Assembly (NCBI GenBank): GCA_013400155.1 | Contig: VXBM01000276.1 | Location: 161,471-225,470 of the forward strand | Direction of reading: 5' to 3' | DNA from: Helopsaltes ochotensis | Lineage: Eukaryota; Chordata; Aves; Passeriformes; Locustellidae | DNA: 64,000 bases | Shown: piece after piece, positions 24,606-37,230 of the stretch | How positions within the stretch are numbered: the first letter of the stretch is position 1 | Layout of the letters: every line of letters begins with the position of its first letter | Program-made: the position numbers and the translations under genes | Notes under the pieces: generated by a model | Database searches by the model: none | Told to the model about the DNA's origin: nothing | The model's input: the letters and a program-made list of their open reading frames with translations, nothing else

Positions 24606-25732
24606 GCCGTGCCTCCGAGCTCTGTGTGTGCCTGGGCAGGTTTCTCCTCCTGGGGAAGCCCATCCTGCCAGTTCTGTCTGCCTTGTCTCTCCCTCACTGC
24701 AGCCTCCCAGCATGTGTCTGCACATCAGGGCTCCCAAAGCCTTCCCTAATGTGCAGGGTTGTGTCACTCAGGGCTCACCCTGGCTGCAGAGAAGGTGACA
24801 TTTGCCACGAGAACTGGCACCAATCCCCAAATCTCCCAAACCACTGTTTTTTTCAGTGATCTGCCTTCAGTTTGCACATCGGCTGGAATGAGCTCGTTGT
24901 CCAGGCTGGTCTTGGGACTAAAGAGGCTGAGTGGTTTTGGGTGATCCAGAACAGTTGCTGCTGCAGGGCCTCAGCACAGCCACCCTCAGTAATCTGGCTA
25001 AACTAGAATTTAGGCTCAGGAAAGCTCTTTGCAGCACCCACCTATCCCCAGTCTATCGGAGATTAACACTGAGGTTTGAAAAGGCAGCTAATGCCTCTGT
25101 GAGGAAAATGGATCTTTACCTCTGTTATCTTCAAAAGCCAAGGAGAGAAAAGCAGACTGAAAGACATGTCAACTTTCTTCCCCACAGCCCACAAATACTC
25201 TTCTTAAATGTAAGTAAACACATTTTTCCTCGCAGCAGAACAACCTTAACTCTGACCCTGGAGCACTCACAACAGCGTATGAGACTGTTTTGATTCTCTT
25301 TTGAGATTTGTATTTCCTTCTCAAGTCTGTGGGTTTTTTAAGCCATGAATGAAGAGTGAATTTTTTGTTTTCTATTAAGCTGGAGCAGTGTCACAGCTCC
25401 TTGATTATCCCCAGGGGCTTTATCACAGTTGTATATTAACCATGGTGTGGGCACAGACACCAGCACTGGCTCAGGACCAGCAGAATGTGGAGCTACAGAA
25501 CTCCTGCCACGTTGGCAGTGCAGTACTGAAGGGCAACAAGCAGTTTCAGTGCTTTCCTGTGGAGCAGAATCTGTTCAGGAGCCCGTGGATGGCAGTGAGT
25601 CCTGCCAGAGCCAGCGCTGGGATGCTGCCGGCTCACCCTGCCTCGGGCGGGATCATCGGGGTCCCCAGAGCCCCAGGAAAGGCCCCTGGTTCCAGGCACA
25701 GCACCTCCAGAGGTGAAAAGCAGCAGGGATGT

Positions 25733-25805
25733 ACAGTCAGACCCAGCCCAGCTGTGCAGTCAGACCCCAGCCCAGCTGTGCAGTCAGACCCAGCCCAGAT
25801 GTGCC
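25733..25805. repeat. 23-24-bp tandem repeat, three copies
   Basis: CAGTCAGACCCAGCCCAGCT followed by GTG repeats three times, with one unit carrying an extra C. It is a small intronic minisatellite. Confidence 0.9.
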
Positions 25806-25920
25806 AGCCGGGGCTGAGCCGAGGGCTGGGCCTGGCAGGGTGTGCCTGGAGCAGCTGCTGCCCTGCCCAGTGCTGCCCCAGGATGTCCCCAGGGACAGGG
25901 CAGCCCCAGGGCACACCCAG

Positions 25921-26095
25921 AGCAGAGGGACTGTGGTGGCTCCAGCCTGGAGCAGAGGGATTGCGGTGGCTCCATCAAGAGCAGAGGGATTGTGGTGGCC
26001 CCAGCCTGGAGCAGAGGGATTGTGGTGGCTCCAGCCTGGAGCAGAAGGATTGTGGTGGCTCCAGCCTGGAGCAGAGGGATTGTGGTGGCCATGAT
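25921..26095. repeat. 30-bp minisatellite, six copies
   Basis: Units start with AGCAGAGGGA at 25921, 25951, 25980, 26010, 26040 (AGCAGAAGGA) and 26070 and carry TTGTGGTGGCTCCAGCCTGG. The unit is a multiple of three and produces the long open frame 25388-26311, which is not a gene. Confidence 0.95.
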
Positions 26096-28943
26096 TTGGA
26101 CAGTGCCCAAGCCCTGTGCCAGCACAGAGCAGCACACCTAATTAAACACGCAGCCTTGATTGGAGCCACTGCCAGAGCCAGGCCCCACTTCTCCAAGGTG
26201 TCCTTGGTTCCCTGCAGCTCAGGTGCTGGGGTTGGAGGAATGCTGTGCAGCCCAGGATGGAGGAGGGCTGCACAGTTATTTGGGGCTGACAGGATTTCAG
26301 ATTCCTTCTGATAGGATCCCGATAGCTCGTTCTGTATAAGTGGAGTTTCCAAGATGGAGCTCTTACATAACCAGAAATCACTTTTTGAGGGAAGTTTTGG
26401 TCCTCTCATTTTCCTAAGCTGTCCTTTCCCCAAGAATTGCAAGGTGTCCTTTGGCTGGAAGGACAGCGCTGATTTTGTAGCAGGGATGCTGAAGCCAGAG
26501 CTTCTTTTGGTCTGTCCAAAACCAGGGATATTAACGCTATCCCAGAATATCCTTTAAATGTGAACCCATGCTCGGCTCTTCCCCTGGCTCCCTTTTTCCC
26601 AGTGCAGGCTGCAGACAGGCAGGAAGCACAGGCAGGGGTGGCAGGAGCTGTGATGCTCTGGGACCCAGCCTGGGTCATGTTCCAGCAGGACACAAAGTCC
26701 CCACTGTTCCTGATGGAAACCAGAGGAGTTGCAGTTACCACTCACGTTCCTGTGCTCGTGCATGGACCAGCTCTTCTGGAATGTTCCTGGTCCTCCTCTC
26801 CCTGGCGAGCCAAGGAAGTGCTGGAGGGCACTGCAACACCCTGGCACACCAGCACCTCTTTTCAGGAGGAGCTTCTCAGTGGAAGGTGTTTGTTCCCAGC
26901 CCTTCATCACAGTCCTTCCTGTGTGCTGCACTGGGACTGCTTCCTGCTTTTCTCTTGCACGGGAATGCAAATGTATTCCAAGGAGTGGGCAGGAGCTGGG
27001 AGCTCCTGAGACATTTGGAACTGGACTTGTCTCACCTGCAGCTCAGACATTTGCAGTTCATAATCACAATTTCTCCTGGGAATCCCTGAGCCGTGGTGCG
27101 GCTCCTTCTCAGCGCCCCGGCCCAGGTGTGTCCCCTTCAGGGGTCTGTTCTCATCCTGCAGCTCGGGCGTTACAGTCCAGACCCCAAGGTGCAGAGCAGG
27201 AGCTGAAGCCACCTTCTCCTCTCTCTGCATGCACCAAATAAAGGCTCTCTGCCCCACCCTGGCTGGGATAGATCCCAGCCCTCCTCTCAGAAGCTCCATA
27301 TCCATCACCTGGTCCCTGAGCCATCCGTGCCCTCGGGCTCTTCGCTACCTGCTTTTCATCTATCACAGGAAGGAAGGCGCTTCCTCAATCTGACAGGGCT
27401 TCTCCCTGCCCCCGGCTGGAGTTCCCTGGGTTACAGCAGGGCTGGAGCTCTTTGAAAAACACCCGGAGGTGTGAGAGGAAAAGTCATTAGCACAGAAAAA
27501 CCCTGGTGGCACAAAAGATCCTTCTGCAAACTGCTGCTCCAACTTCATTAAAAGCACAGCCCCGGGCTCTCATTCCAACAGGATGGATTCGCTCTGGGTT
27601 ATCTAAATGAGAATGATCATTTCTGCCGGGGGAGGAAAAAAGAGGAAACCAGGAGGAATTATTCTGTATGAATTATGTGCTCAGCTTTCATACTGACCTA
27701 TTGAGTCAGCAGCGAGAGCTGGATTTCCTAGAACAGCTTTTCATGCTGGATTTTGGAGATATTCTCCTTTTCAGCCCTGAAAGATCACTCAAATGGCCTT
27801 TCTCACACTGGCGGTGTGGGCTCCAGCCTGGCTGCAGGGAAATAATGGAGTTAGCAGCAGTTATCCAAATCATTCATCCTTCTGGGTTCCAGCATCCTTT
27901 GTGCTCCCTCCTGGCATGGCTTGGGCACGTGGGCATCGCTGTGGGCATGTGATCCTGAGGTGGGCTGGTGTGGAAACAGGCATTCCAACTGGACAGCCAG
28001 CTCCAACAGCAGCAATTCCAGCTGGAAAAATGTGATCCCTTTGCCTGATAACAAAGTGTTCTGCTGTTCCAGCTGTTGAGCTGCCTTTCTGTGGGCTGAG
28101 AGGCCGATCTCTGGTGTGGGCAAAGGTGGCAGGCACACGGTGCGTGGTGGGAGGAGCAGGATTGTCCCTGTTGGAGCGGCCAGGAGGTGTATGGGTTTGG
28201 CCACACATCACACAGCCTGTCCCCTGTGTCACAAACCTCCCTGACACTCACATCCCTTGGAAGGCGATGCCCAGGTGAGGCACTTGAATCCCCCAGATCA
28301 GGGGCTGTGTCGCTTCTGACCTGTAAGGAGGTTGTGTTTGCAGCTTTGTTTTCCATGTGAGGAGCTGACAGCTGAGGAAAACCGGCCCTCTCTGCCAAGG
28401 TTCTCTTTTCCTTGCCCACCTGGGCAGGGGTGTAGCAGCAGAATACAGGGAACACAAGGAAAGAGATGAATCAGATCCTCTTCCAGAAGCCTCTGCTGAG
28501 TTGGAGGCCGTTCCTTGTTGCATTTGATACGTGCAGAGACTGCAGCTGACATCCAGTACAAAGGCAGCTGCCACCATGGGTCACTGTGGAACACATATCC
28601 AGCAAGAACAGAAGCCAAAGAAGGGCATTGCAGCTAAAAGGTGGAATGATAGAGTTGATTCCTGAGGAGTGCCTATGGTCCAGAAACATTTGCAACCAGC
28701 TTATTTTATAGAAGGAGTTATGGAGCTTTTAATGGTCAGTTAGAAGGCAAAGTCGCAGGGCAGGAGGGGTGACTGATGACGATTTTGTGTTTTGGTTTTT
28801 GAGCTGTTTCTCAGCTGTTTCTGCTGGCGCCCTGTGCAGCTTTTCTGTCCCTTCATCGGGGTTCAGGATGCTGACACTGGGTGTAATTGCACTGGGGGTT
28901 GTTTGGGGGAGCTGCCATCTAACCTGCTGCTGTGGGCCCGCAG

Positions 28944-29105
28944 ATCTTCCACATGACCTACGACCTGGCCAGCGCCGTGGTGAGGATCGTCAACCTCATC
29001 GGGATGATGCTGCTGCTGTGCCACTGGGACGGCTGCCTGCAGTTCCTGGTGCCCATGCTGCAGGACTTCCCCGACGACTGCTGGGTGTCCCTCAACCGCA
29101 TGGTG
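28944..29105 (+). CDS. HCN4: HCN4 exon 3: S5 helix and start of pore turret
   Basis: The exon encodes fragment residues 142-195. These are the end of the S4-S5 linker (IFHMTYDL), helix S5 (about 145-180, containing IVNLIGMMLLLCHWDGC), and the S5-pore turret up to VSLNRMV. S5 lines the outside of the pore domain and couples the voltage sensor to the gate. The exon is 162 bp, phase 0 at both ends, with acceptor gcccgcag and donor GTG/gtgagt. The sequence is nearly identical to human HCN4 as remembered; turret residues differ (LNRMV here, INNMV in human). The next exon starts with Asn-Asp-Ser, keeping the N-glycosylation sequon that HCN channels carry at this position. Confidence 0.97.
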
Positions 29106-29496
29106 GTGAGTGCAGCACAGAGAACACTCGCACCTGCTTGCCTTCCTTCCTTTCTTCCCTGTTTTATCTTTTCCCCACCGTTCCCACTCTCTTCCCGTTG
29201 CCTCTTTCCGAGGAGTGAGGCCCTTGATTGGCCCTTTCCAAAGATGAGCAGAGCCCTTGCCAGGGCTTGTTGTATTTTTCATCCCCTCGATCAGTTATAA
29301 TAAATAATTATAAATAACCAACTCAGAGATGGTGGGTGGGGTCTCCCCTCGTGCTGTGCTCCCCATGCCACCTCTCAGCCCTAAACCCAGCCCCTGGGTG
29401 ACACCCCTGCAGCACCCACAGCCATCCCCCAGCTTCCCGTTCCTCCTTACAACCCCCCGGACCATCCCACCGCTTCCCAGCGCTGTGGGCACCGGG

Positions 29497-29940
29497 GCAG
29501 ATCCTGCAGGGACACAGCCCCGGGGCAGGGAGGCAGATCCTGCGGGGACACAGCCTGGGGCAGGGAGGCAGATCCTGCGGGGACACAGCCCCGGGGCAGG
29601 GAGGCAGATCCTGCAGGGACACAGCCCCGGGGTTTGGAGGCAGATCCTGCAGGGACACAGCCCCGGGGTTTGGAGGCAGATCCTGCAGGGACACAGCCCC
29701 AGGGTTTGGAGGCAGATCCTGCAGGGACACAGCCCCNNNNNNNNNNNNNNNNNNNNNNNNNNNNNNNNNNNNNNNNNNNNNNNNNNNNNNNNNNNNNNNN
29801 NNNNNNNNNNNNNNNNNNNNNNNNNNNNNNNNNNNNNNNNNNNNNNNNNNNNNNNNNNNNNNGGGTTTGGAGGCAGATCCTGCAGGGACACAGCCCCGGG
29901 GCAGGGAGGCAGATCCTGCAGGGACACAGCCCCGGGGCTC
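29497..29940. repeat. 36-bp minisatellite with internal N gap
   Basis: Units of the form GGCAGATCCTGCAGGGACAC followed by AGCCCCGGGG and either CAGGGA or TTTGGA recur about every 36 bp. The array begins about 390 bp after the exon 3 donor. Spurious open frames on both strands come from the unit being a multiple of three. Bases 29737-29862 are N, so total length is unknown. Confidence 0.95.
29737..29862. other. Assembly gap (126 N) inside minisatellite
   Basis: A run of 126 N is bounded on both sides by the same 36-bp repeat unit. It marks unresolved copies, not missing unique sequence as far as can be seen. Confidence 0.97.
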
Positions 29941-32519
29941 AGAGCAGGGCCGGCCCCGGCAGATCCCGCAGAAGGCAGGAGCCAGGCTCCCTCTCCTGGC
30001 ACGGAGCAGCAAGGAGCAGGCATGGAAACTGCTTCCCGCTAGCATCTGGGTATCTGGAGTCCCAGAGACAAGGCGGGGGCTGATCCATATTCCCATTGCT
30101 GGCCCCGGTGCCCCGTACCCCTGGAAGGGTCGGTGTGAGCACCACCCGCACCGGAGTGAGCCACGGGATGAGGAGCCAGGCTGGCCAGTGCCATCCAAAG
30201 CTGTGCCCTGCTGCTGCTGGGAGGGAGTTTGACACCATATGGCAAAGGCACGGTGAATTCATGGTACCTTTTAACCATCTTGCTGAGAATTCAGGAGCTT
30301 TTATTCAAAGGGACAATGTCCAGTTGATTAAGCAGCAAAAACTGACAAAGCTTAAAAAATTGCCTCTTACTGCAGCTCTTAACCTCCAGATTCCCCCAGC
30401 CAATTTCTTCTTGAATAAAGGAAATAATCAGGCACTGGGGCAGAACAGAGCAAATGTAAAATGTATCAAAGATGTGCCAGCCTGCCATGCCTCCCACGTG
30501 CAGGGCTGTGGGCACAGGCTGCCCGTGCCTGGAGGAGTGAGCATCCCTGGAAAAGTCATCTGTGTGCTGTTTATTTATTCATTTCTCCTCTCTGCAATAA
30601 TGGTTCGCTTCCTGCTGCTGCGAGGTGCCAGACTGCCAGTTCTGGAGCCTGGAACCCTCTGCTTGTCTCTAGCAGAACACCAACCCGTGCAGCAGCTGCC
30701 TGGGCTTCCCCGTGCTGCCTTTTGAGTATTTATGCGGCAGGAGCAGTCAGAGGTTGGGGCCCCGTTGTGCTCCTGGTGCCAGGGCGCTCCGAGGTGCCGG
30801 TGGCCTCATCCCCACCCCGGGGGGACGTGTCTGTGGTGCCCTTGCAGGATGGCTTCAGAGCAGCAGGGTTGGACCACGATTCCCTCATCCCAACATCTGG
30901 CTGCTGGTGGCAGCAGCAGCTCCTGGCTCTCCCCATCCATCCCTCGGGGAAGAGGTCCAAGCTGGGATTGAAGCTGCCAGCTGCAGTCAAGGGGAGGGGT
31001 CTGCAAAAGTGGCAAGGCATGGGACAGAGGAAGAAAAGATTTAGCCAGGCAAATCGTAGCAGCAAGGCTGGGGAGAGAGGGAAGGATGCATTCCAGAGGC
31101 AGGAAGGCCCAGCAGGCTCCAGGAGGGCAGGGGAGGGAGCTCCTATCCAGAGCAGAGCTTTCCTCATGCTGCAGCCTTGTCTTCCCAGCCTCGAGAGCCT
31201 CTGAAGCTGGGAATTAAACTTGCCTTGGGGGATTCTTCTTCCCTGCAGCTAAAGCACCTTCTTTTTTTTTTTCCCCACTTAAAATAAGTGAAAAAAAATC
31301 ATTATCTCTGAAAATGGAGCCTCAGGAAAGTGGGATGAAGAACTGGAGAGATGCCCCACCTATGGTTCAGGGGGCTTCCACTCCAGAAGCTGTGCAGCAA
31401 TATGCCAGCCCCAAAATAGCCTGGGGTTAGAATATTTAACAGAGAGTGCAGTAGTTCTTTGGGAACCAGATGGGTTTTTTCTCCAAATAATGTCCTTTCA
31501 TCCCCTGAGAAGATTTCCAGGTGTGTCACTGGGACCAGTGGTGGCTGTGGATGGCATTATTAGTGAAACAATTTACATCCAGTCCCGAGGGGAGTACTGA
31601 GAGAGGCCACAGAGTCAGCAAACAGGAACTGGGGCTCCAGGCTCTTCTCAGGCCGTGGTGCCAGGATGTGGAAGGAGGGTTCCAGCGTGGCTCTGTGTGA
31701 TGGACATGGCTGGGAGGGAGAGGCCAGGGAGCCGGGATTTCGGGACATTCTGTACCCGCCTGGTGGGAGCTCTGAGGAGATAAATAAATATCCTTGGTGC
31801 ATGGCTGCCCTGATTACACACAGGAGCCAGAAGTCTGGAAAAAAGGGAAACTTCTGAAGCTGCTACAGCCAAGGGGAGCTGGAGGTGAGGTCCAGATGCT
31901 TTGGAGGCTTTGTCCGTGAGTGTGCTGGTCCTGCTCTTCCTTTGCTCTGGGGTTTCCCACCACTTGGCACTCCCTAAAACCAGCCCTGATTTCCATGCTG
32001 CAGGGAAAGAAGATTCATCACCTCCCATCTGCTTCCTAAAGGTTTGATCCTCATCCAGGGGATTTGTGAAGGGTCTGGTGTTGCCAAAACCATCTCAGGG
32101 CCTGGATAAACCCCCGAGTCTGGTTCATCTCGGTGTTTTCCACATGCCTCGTGCTCCATCTTCAGCAGCCGTGGGAGCAGTGGGTGTCTGGCTGACTCCT
32201 GAGGCGGCAGGGCAGGATGTTTGCAGTATTAATTGCTGAGCCCCACTCCCAGGGGCTTCAGCATTAGCTTTCCCGCAGTGCACTTTATTAAAAACTGGAA
32301 ACACTGGTGAGTCAGCTGCGGAGTGTGTGCTGCTCCCCCAGAGCCAGCCTGGCAGCTCCTCTCCCAGAGATCCGAGCTCTGCTGAGCTCCGAAAGCTGCT
32401 GGGAGCACATGGCCTGGTCCCCTGGGTGCTGAGCTGATGAACCCTGCAGGGAGGGCAGAGATCCCCGAGGCCAGGGCAAACTCTGATCCGCCTCCCCTCC
32501 ACCAGAACACGGGGAGCAC

Positions 32520-32800
32520 TGTCGAGATAGGACACAGGAAAGGACCACACTCAGGCTGAGATGTCCAAGGCAAAAAGGGAGGGTTTATTTACAAACCTCG
32601 ACATTCATAGAATTCCAAAAGTGACCATGGATTGGAGGGTGAAGTTGCCACCTTTCCAATCACACTGGTCAAACCAACAGCCCATCAACTCTCTCCTCCT
32701 CCATGAAAGTATGAAAACAACTTATTGTTTACATTAAGTGAGAAACTCCATTACAGTAATGAAAACATCAGAAGGCTCAGAAACTTGAGAATGGCAGGGT
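32520..32800 (-). mobile_element. Endogenous retroviral solo LTR, antisense
   Basis: On the + strand the element begins TGTCGAGATAGGACACAGG, so on its own strand it ends in ...CA as LTRs do. GGGTTTATTTACAA (about 32582-32595) gives AATAAA, a poly(A) signal, on the minus strand close to that end. The rest is an AT-richer block (CCATGGATTGGAGGGTGAAG, ATTACAGTAATG) unlike its surroundings. I recognise this general type from songbird genomes. No internal retroviral genes are present. The 5' boundary is approximate. Confidence 0.6.
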
Positions 32801-35800
32801 GACAGAGCACATCCCCGGGGGGCTCAGCCCCTCCCTGCTCACAGCACCTTGCTGAGGGCTGCTGATGGAAAGGGGAATGAGGAATGGCTGCAGTGTGTGG
32901 AAGAGAGCAATCCTGCATGGATCTGCTGTGATTCCCAGCTCCCCCTGGGCCTCTGAGCCAGCACATCCCTCCTGCCCTCCCTCAGCAGGCACGGGAAGCT
33001 CTGCAGGAGATCCCACGTTCTAGAAAGTCTGTCAGGAGCAGCAGGAGCAGGGCTGCTCCAACGGGGTGGGAGCCTGGAGCTGAGGGTGACAGGCACAGGG
33101 AGTGCCCTCCCCAGCTGGGGCCAAAACCAGTCCCAACCAGGGTGGGCAGGGCAGAACGGTAATTATAATTACCAAAACTGGTAATACTGATCTTCCCGGG
33201 GAAGGCAGGGAGACAGGCACCTCCAGGGAGGCCGGCTGGGAGGAGCATGAGATGGGGACAGCAGCAGGGCTGGAAAGGAGGCAAAAGCACTCCTCACACA
33301 GGGCTGGGTACAGATACCATGAGCCCAGGCAAGGTGTGGGTGCCTGGACAAGGTGTGGGTGCTCCAGCCTGGATCTCCAGGAGCACAGGGTGTTGGGAGG
33401 GCTCCCAGGAAAGCCCCTGGGACAGTTGGGACTGGGGCACGCAGAGCCCTGAGAAGATCCCTGCTGTCAGATGAAGGCCATGTGGAGCTTCCCGTGGGAA
33501 CAAGAACAGGCAGGTTCTGTCCGAGGTGAAGTGTGACCTGTCATGTGTTCCCATGCTGTTCCCTGGATCTGGAGGTGTGTTTTCCCAGCCCAGCAGTTAC
33601 CGGGGTGGGCAGGGATAGTCAGAAACAGCTCCTGAGTTCTCCCAAGTGTTAATGGTGTACGTCAGGCATAACATTGTTCCCCAGGACTACGCCCCTATCC
33701 CAAGAACTTCCAGTACTTCTCCGTGCCTTTACTCATCTCACTCCTCCTCTCCAGTGAGGAGTCAAGCAGACGCACTCACATGTACATCAGAACCAAAATA
33801 CCCTGCCAGACACCACAGTTTGCCTTCAGGTGCTTCTGTAAGGTACTACAGAACCCAGCAGTGCCTTTGAAGTGTTCCAGGGAAGTGTCTCCAAGTATTC
33901 AAAGGTGGATCTGAGCAGGCCTGGCTCTAATGCCAGAGAAGCCCTTCCAGCGCTGCCAGTGTGGATGTTAAAAACAAACCAATCTGAGAAACTGCTTCAA
34001 AGTCAATTCACTCCCTTTTGCAAAGTCTCTTTGTGCCTCTGAGATAACCCCCTCTTGACTGTGAGCTCTAACTCCGCTTTTGCCTGCTTTGGGATTTGCT
34101 GAATGAGGAGTCATTTTTCCCCTGCAGTTTAAGGCTTCATTTCCCTCCCCTGATGGGCCATTTTAGCCACTCCAGTATCTGTGGAATGGTGCAGCCCTGC
34201 AGCTCTGGGCACTGGTGGAGTTGGGGGTTGGATAGGGTATGGCTCTTGTGGCAACGTGAGGCACCTGGTGCTGATAAACCCGTGTCCACACTGCATGTGG
34301 AACCTCTTCCACTCTGCCCTAAAGTCCTGTGGGCTTGACCTGTCTGCTTATCCTGTGGAAAACAAAAAGCCTGAAAACTAAAGAGGTACCGAGACCTGCA
34401 AGTGAAGAATCATCACAGAGCATCCAGTGCTCTTCACACTTGGTATCCTAAAGGTAATTGCTCTGAAAGGCTTCCCCTTCACACAAGTGCCTCTCTCCCA
34501 GCAGTCCTTGACACGCTCTCGCAGCAGAGCTCCGTGCTCGGGGTTTGTTTGGAAAGCTCCGTGTTTTCCTGCAGCTCTGCCCCCCGGTCTGTCATCCCTC
34601 AGCTGTCTCCTCAGTCTGGCACCCGCAGCCTGTCCTCACAGGGGAATTGCTGCTGCTGGGAATTGGGCTGGGACTCGGAGCTGTGCCATTCCCAGTGAGC
34701 CAGCAGTGTTTGTGCAGGCTGCAGGGGCTCGGCATGTTGGATGTTAGAGTTTTGGATGACTAATTCCTACAAAACAGGCAAGCTTCCTTGTAAACAGCAC
34801 TCCTGAGCAGCAAGTTGCTGGAAGAATGGCTTTTAAACCTCGAGCCTGCCTGGTACCCAGATGTTCACAGCCACTAAAGACCCTGGCAGCCAGTTTTCTA
34901 GCTCAGCAGTTACTGCTCTGTCTGCCATATTCCCTTTGGAATTTCAGCTCACCTTCCTTTGTCCTGCTCTCAGGTCTGTGCTGCCCTGTTAAACTACTGC
35001 CACACTGAACTCAGAGGGCAGCAGCATTCCTGCAACACCCAGTGAGGAATGGGGAAGGAATTCATCCAACAAGGGATGAAGGACAGCTGCACTGCTCCCC
35101 ATGCCCCAGCACCTTTGCAGGGATGCAGCATTTCAGGCAAAGCATGGCCGAGCGTGCCAGCTCCTGCTGCTGTCTCAGGATGAGGGACAATAGATGGAGG
35201 TCACGGCAGCTGCCAGGCCCTGAGTGCAGGGCCATGGCTTCAAACTGCCAGGGCTGCAGGGCTGTGGGAAGGGGGCTCCTGGAAGTGCAGGATGCCTGTG
35301 GGAGCCGTGAGAGGCCCGCTGCCCGCGCGGAGCAGAAGTGAGTCTGCAAAATGCCGCAAAACCTGCGGGTGCAAAATGCACCCACCACTTCTTTGGCCAG
35401 GCCTCAGAGCCACAGCACAGGCCTGGAGGCAAAGGGGCAGGGGGGGTCACTCCTGTGGCCTAACCCCTCCTGTGCCCTGGCCAGGGGACAAACCCCCTTT
35501 GCCCTGCCCTGTCCTTTGCTCCTCTGGGCTGTGGCTCCTCACACACGAGCCAAGGGCAGCAGTCACCAATGGCCGCTTTGTCTCTTGGCCCTCTCTTTTG
35601 GCTCCAGGGTGGTTTTTCCAGGTTCCTGCTCTGTTGGGAGGTGAGCCCAGACAGGCTGGCGCTGGCAGGGAGCAGGAGCAGCTTCTCTGGGCCGTGGCTG
35701 TGCCTCCGCTCCCGTGTCAGCTCTGCTGTCACTTGTGTGGCTTTGCCCTTCCTGTTGCAGTGGGAATCAGGCCTGTCTTGCATAATGAAACTGAATCTGG

Positions 35801-37230
35801 CCAGGTAATGCTATCAGTGGGCTTTGTCCATGTGCTTATCTCCTCACCAAGCATCAGCCCTCGGCAGAGGCTCCAGCCCCGTGCCAGCTTTGTCACTGTT
35901 TGCTCCCTGTAAGAACAGTGAAAAGTTTCCATGGGCCTCAGTGGCACTGAGAGCTGCTTGCAGAGAGGTCAGCAGCCACCCACCTGGCCATGGTGAGATA
36001 CCTCCAGGAGGTGCCCAGGGAACTGCAGAGCTCCCAGCACTGCTGGCCACTGGTGCTCTGGATGGAGGTCACAGCAGAATTCTTTGTTCATTGACAAGCC
36101 ACCAGCAGGCCTGTGCAGTGACCTTCCAAGGTGCCACAGCACGTGTGTCTGCAGAGCTCCATCCATAACCCTGGCCCCCTCCCAGGAACAGAGAGCAGCT
36201 GAGGAATGCCCAGTGCTGCCACGAGTGTCACCCAGCAGAGGCATTTTCACATCCTTGTAAGAGCCATGTGTGATGACAGAGCAGTTACTCGTCAAGGTTT
36301 CACAGCAAGAACTTGCTGGCAGATAACACCCACAGGATGGCAAATGCACCCCAGAGCTGTTCCGTGAGCTCAGGCTAATCAGAATCACCAGGAAACTTGT
36401 GCTGGTTTTTCCTCCCTGTGCCATGATGTCACTGCTGAGGGGCAGCCTGTGTGAGCTGCAGTGGAGAGCACAAGGGGTCTCAGCACACCTCTCCTGGCAG
36501 GACATTGCTGCTCTCAAATGAGACCATTTGTAATTCCTCAGCTCTCTGAAAAAGCCCGGTTTTGCACTGAGAAGAACTTGCTGTCCAGTCATTATCAGCT
36601 TCATTTTCTGCCCTTCTCATCTCTCCAGGTAATGACCAGAGACCCTGGCCATTTCTCAAATTGCTGGGCAGTGATTTTCCCCACTCTCAGATCCCGCTGC
36701 TGGCATCCTTGCTCTGGCTCTCTGTTACAGTTCTCAGTTATCCATCTCCCAGGGGAGGAAATGATTTGCTTCAGTTCCCTCTCCCACACGTGGGTCACTG
36801 TGAAAATCTCCCAGTGCGTCATCTCAGTTTATCCCAGGTTATCAGTGGGGCAGACTGGCTGGAAAAGGCACAAGGAGTCTAAAAATCGGGGTCAAAGTGG
36901 TGATCTCAGATCAGGGAATCTGGGCTCGTTTTTCCAAATGGACTGAGCTGGGCTTGTGGGGCGGTGAGAGCTTGGAGGGCATTGAGGGGTAGGGGCTCAG
37001 TGAGAGATACAGGAGTTTTAGGGGCTCTGAGGGGTTTGGGGGTTGAGACTTCATAGCCCCCCTAGCTTTCAAAGACCGCCCAGCCCCCCAAGCCACCAAA
37101 GAATTAAATTTTTTGTGTAACATGTTGAGGTGCCTCCGACAGGGTGCAGCGCCAGGGGTGCTTTCCTACCCCATCCCCACCTCCAGAATGCCGTGTCCCC
37201 GTGCTGACGCTGTGCCCTGTGTCCCTGCAG

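Larger units (their letters stand above)
2882..28943 (+). other. HCN4: HCN4 intron 2 (26 kb)
   Basis: The intron runs from donor gtgaga (2882) to acceptor gcccgcag (28936-28943). It contains three CR1 fragments (near 9.3, 15.4 and 17.0 kb), minisatellites at 7867-8340, 9193-9255, 17171-17320, 18801-19131, 24310-24605, 25733-25805 and 25921-26095, short two-copy repeats (18265-18336, 20142-20200), and a 126-bp segmental duplication at 21.5/22.2 kb. Long open frames such as 25388-26311 (+) simply read through minisatellite units whose length is a multiple of three. AT-rich, apparently unique blocks that may be regulatory are at about 6300-6620, 10540-10960, 17880-18240 and 19500-19700. I see nothing nameable in 2882-6300, 11000-15380, 22300-24300 or 26100-28900. 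Confidence 0.9.
29106..37230 (+). other. HCN4: HCN4 intron 3
   Basis: The intron runs from donor gtgagt to acceptor gtccctgcag (37221-37230). It holds a 36-bp minisatellite with a 126-N gap (29497-29940), one antisense LTR (about 32520-32800), a poly-T run near 31263, and a small two-copy repeat of AAGGTGTGGGTG (about 33330-33362). The stretches 30100-32500 and 33400-37200 have no element or gene I can name. Frames there are short and domain-free. Confidence 0.9.

Noticed and set aside
25388..26311. 307-codon open frame on the plus strand
   Set aside because: Its length comes from the 30-bp and 24-bp minisatellites, whose units are multiples of three. There is no domain and no conserved start context.
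29323..30198. Repetitive open frames on both strands, including a 291-codon minus frame
   Set aside because: They read the 36-bp minisatellite and across 126 N. They are not genes.
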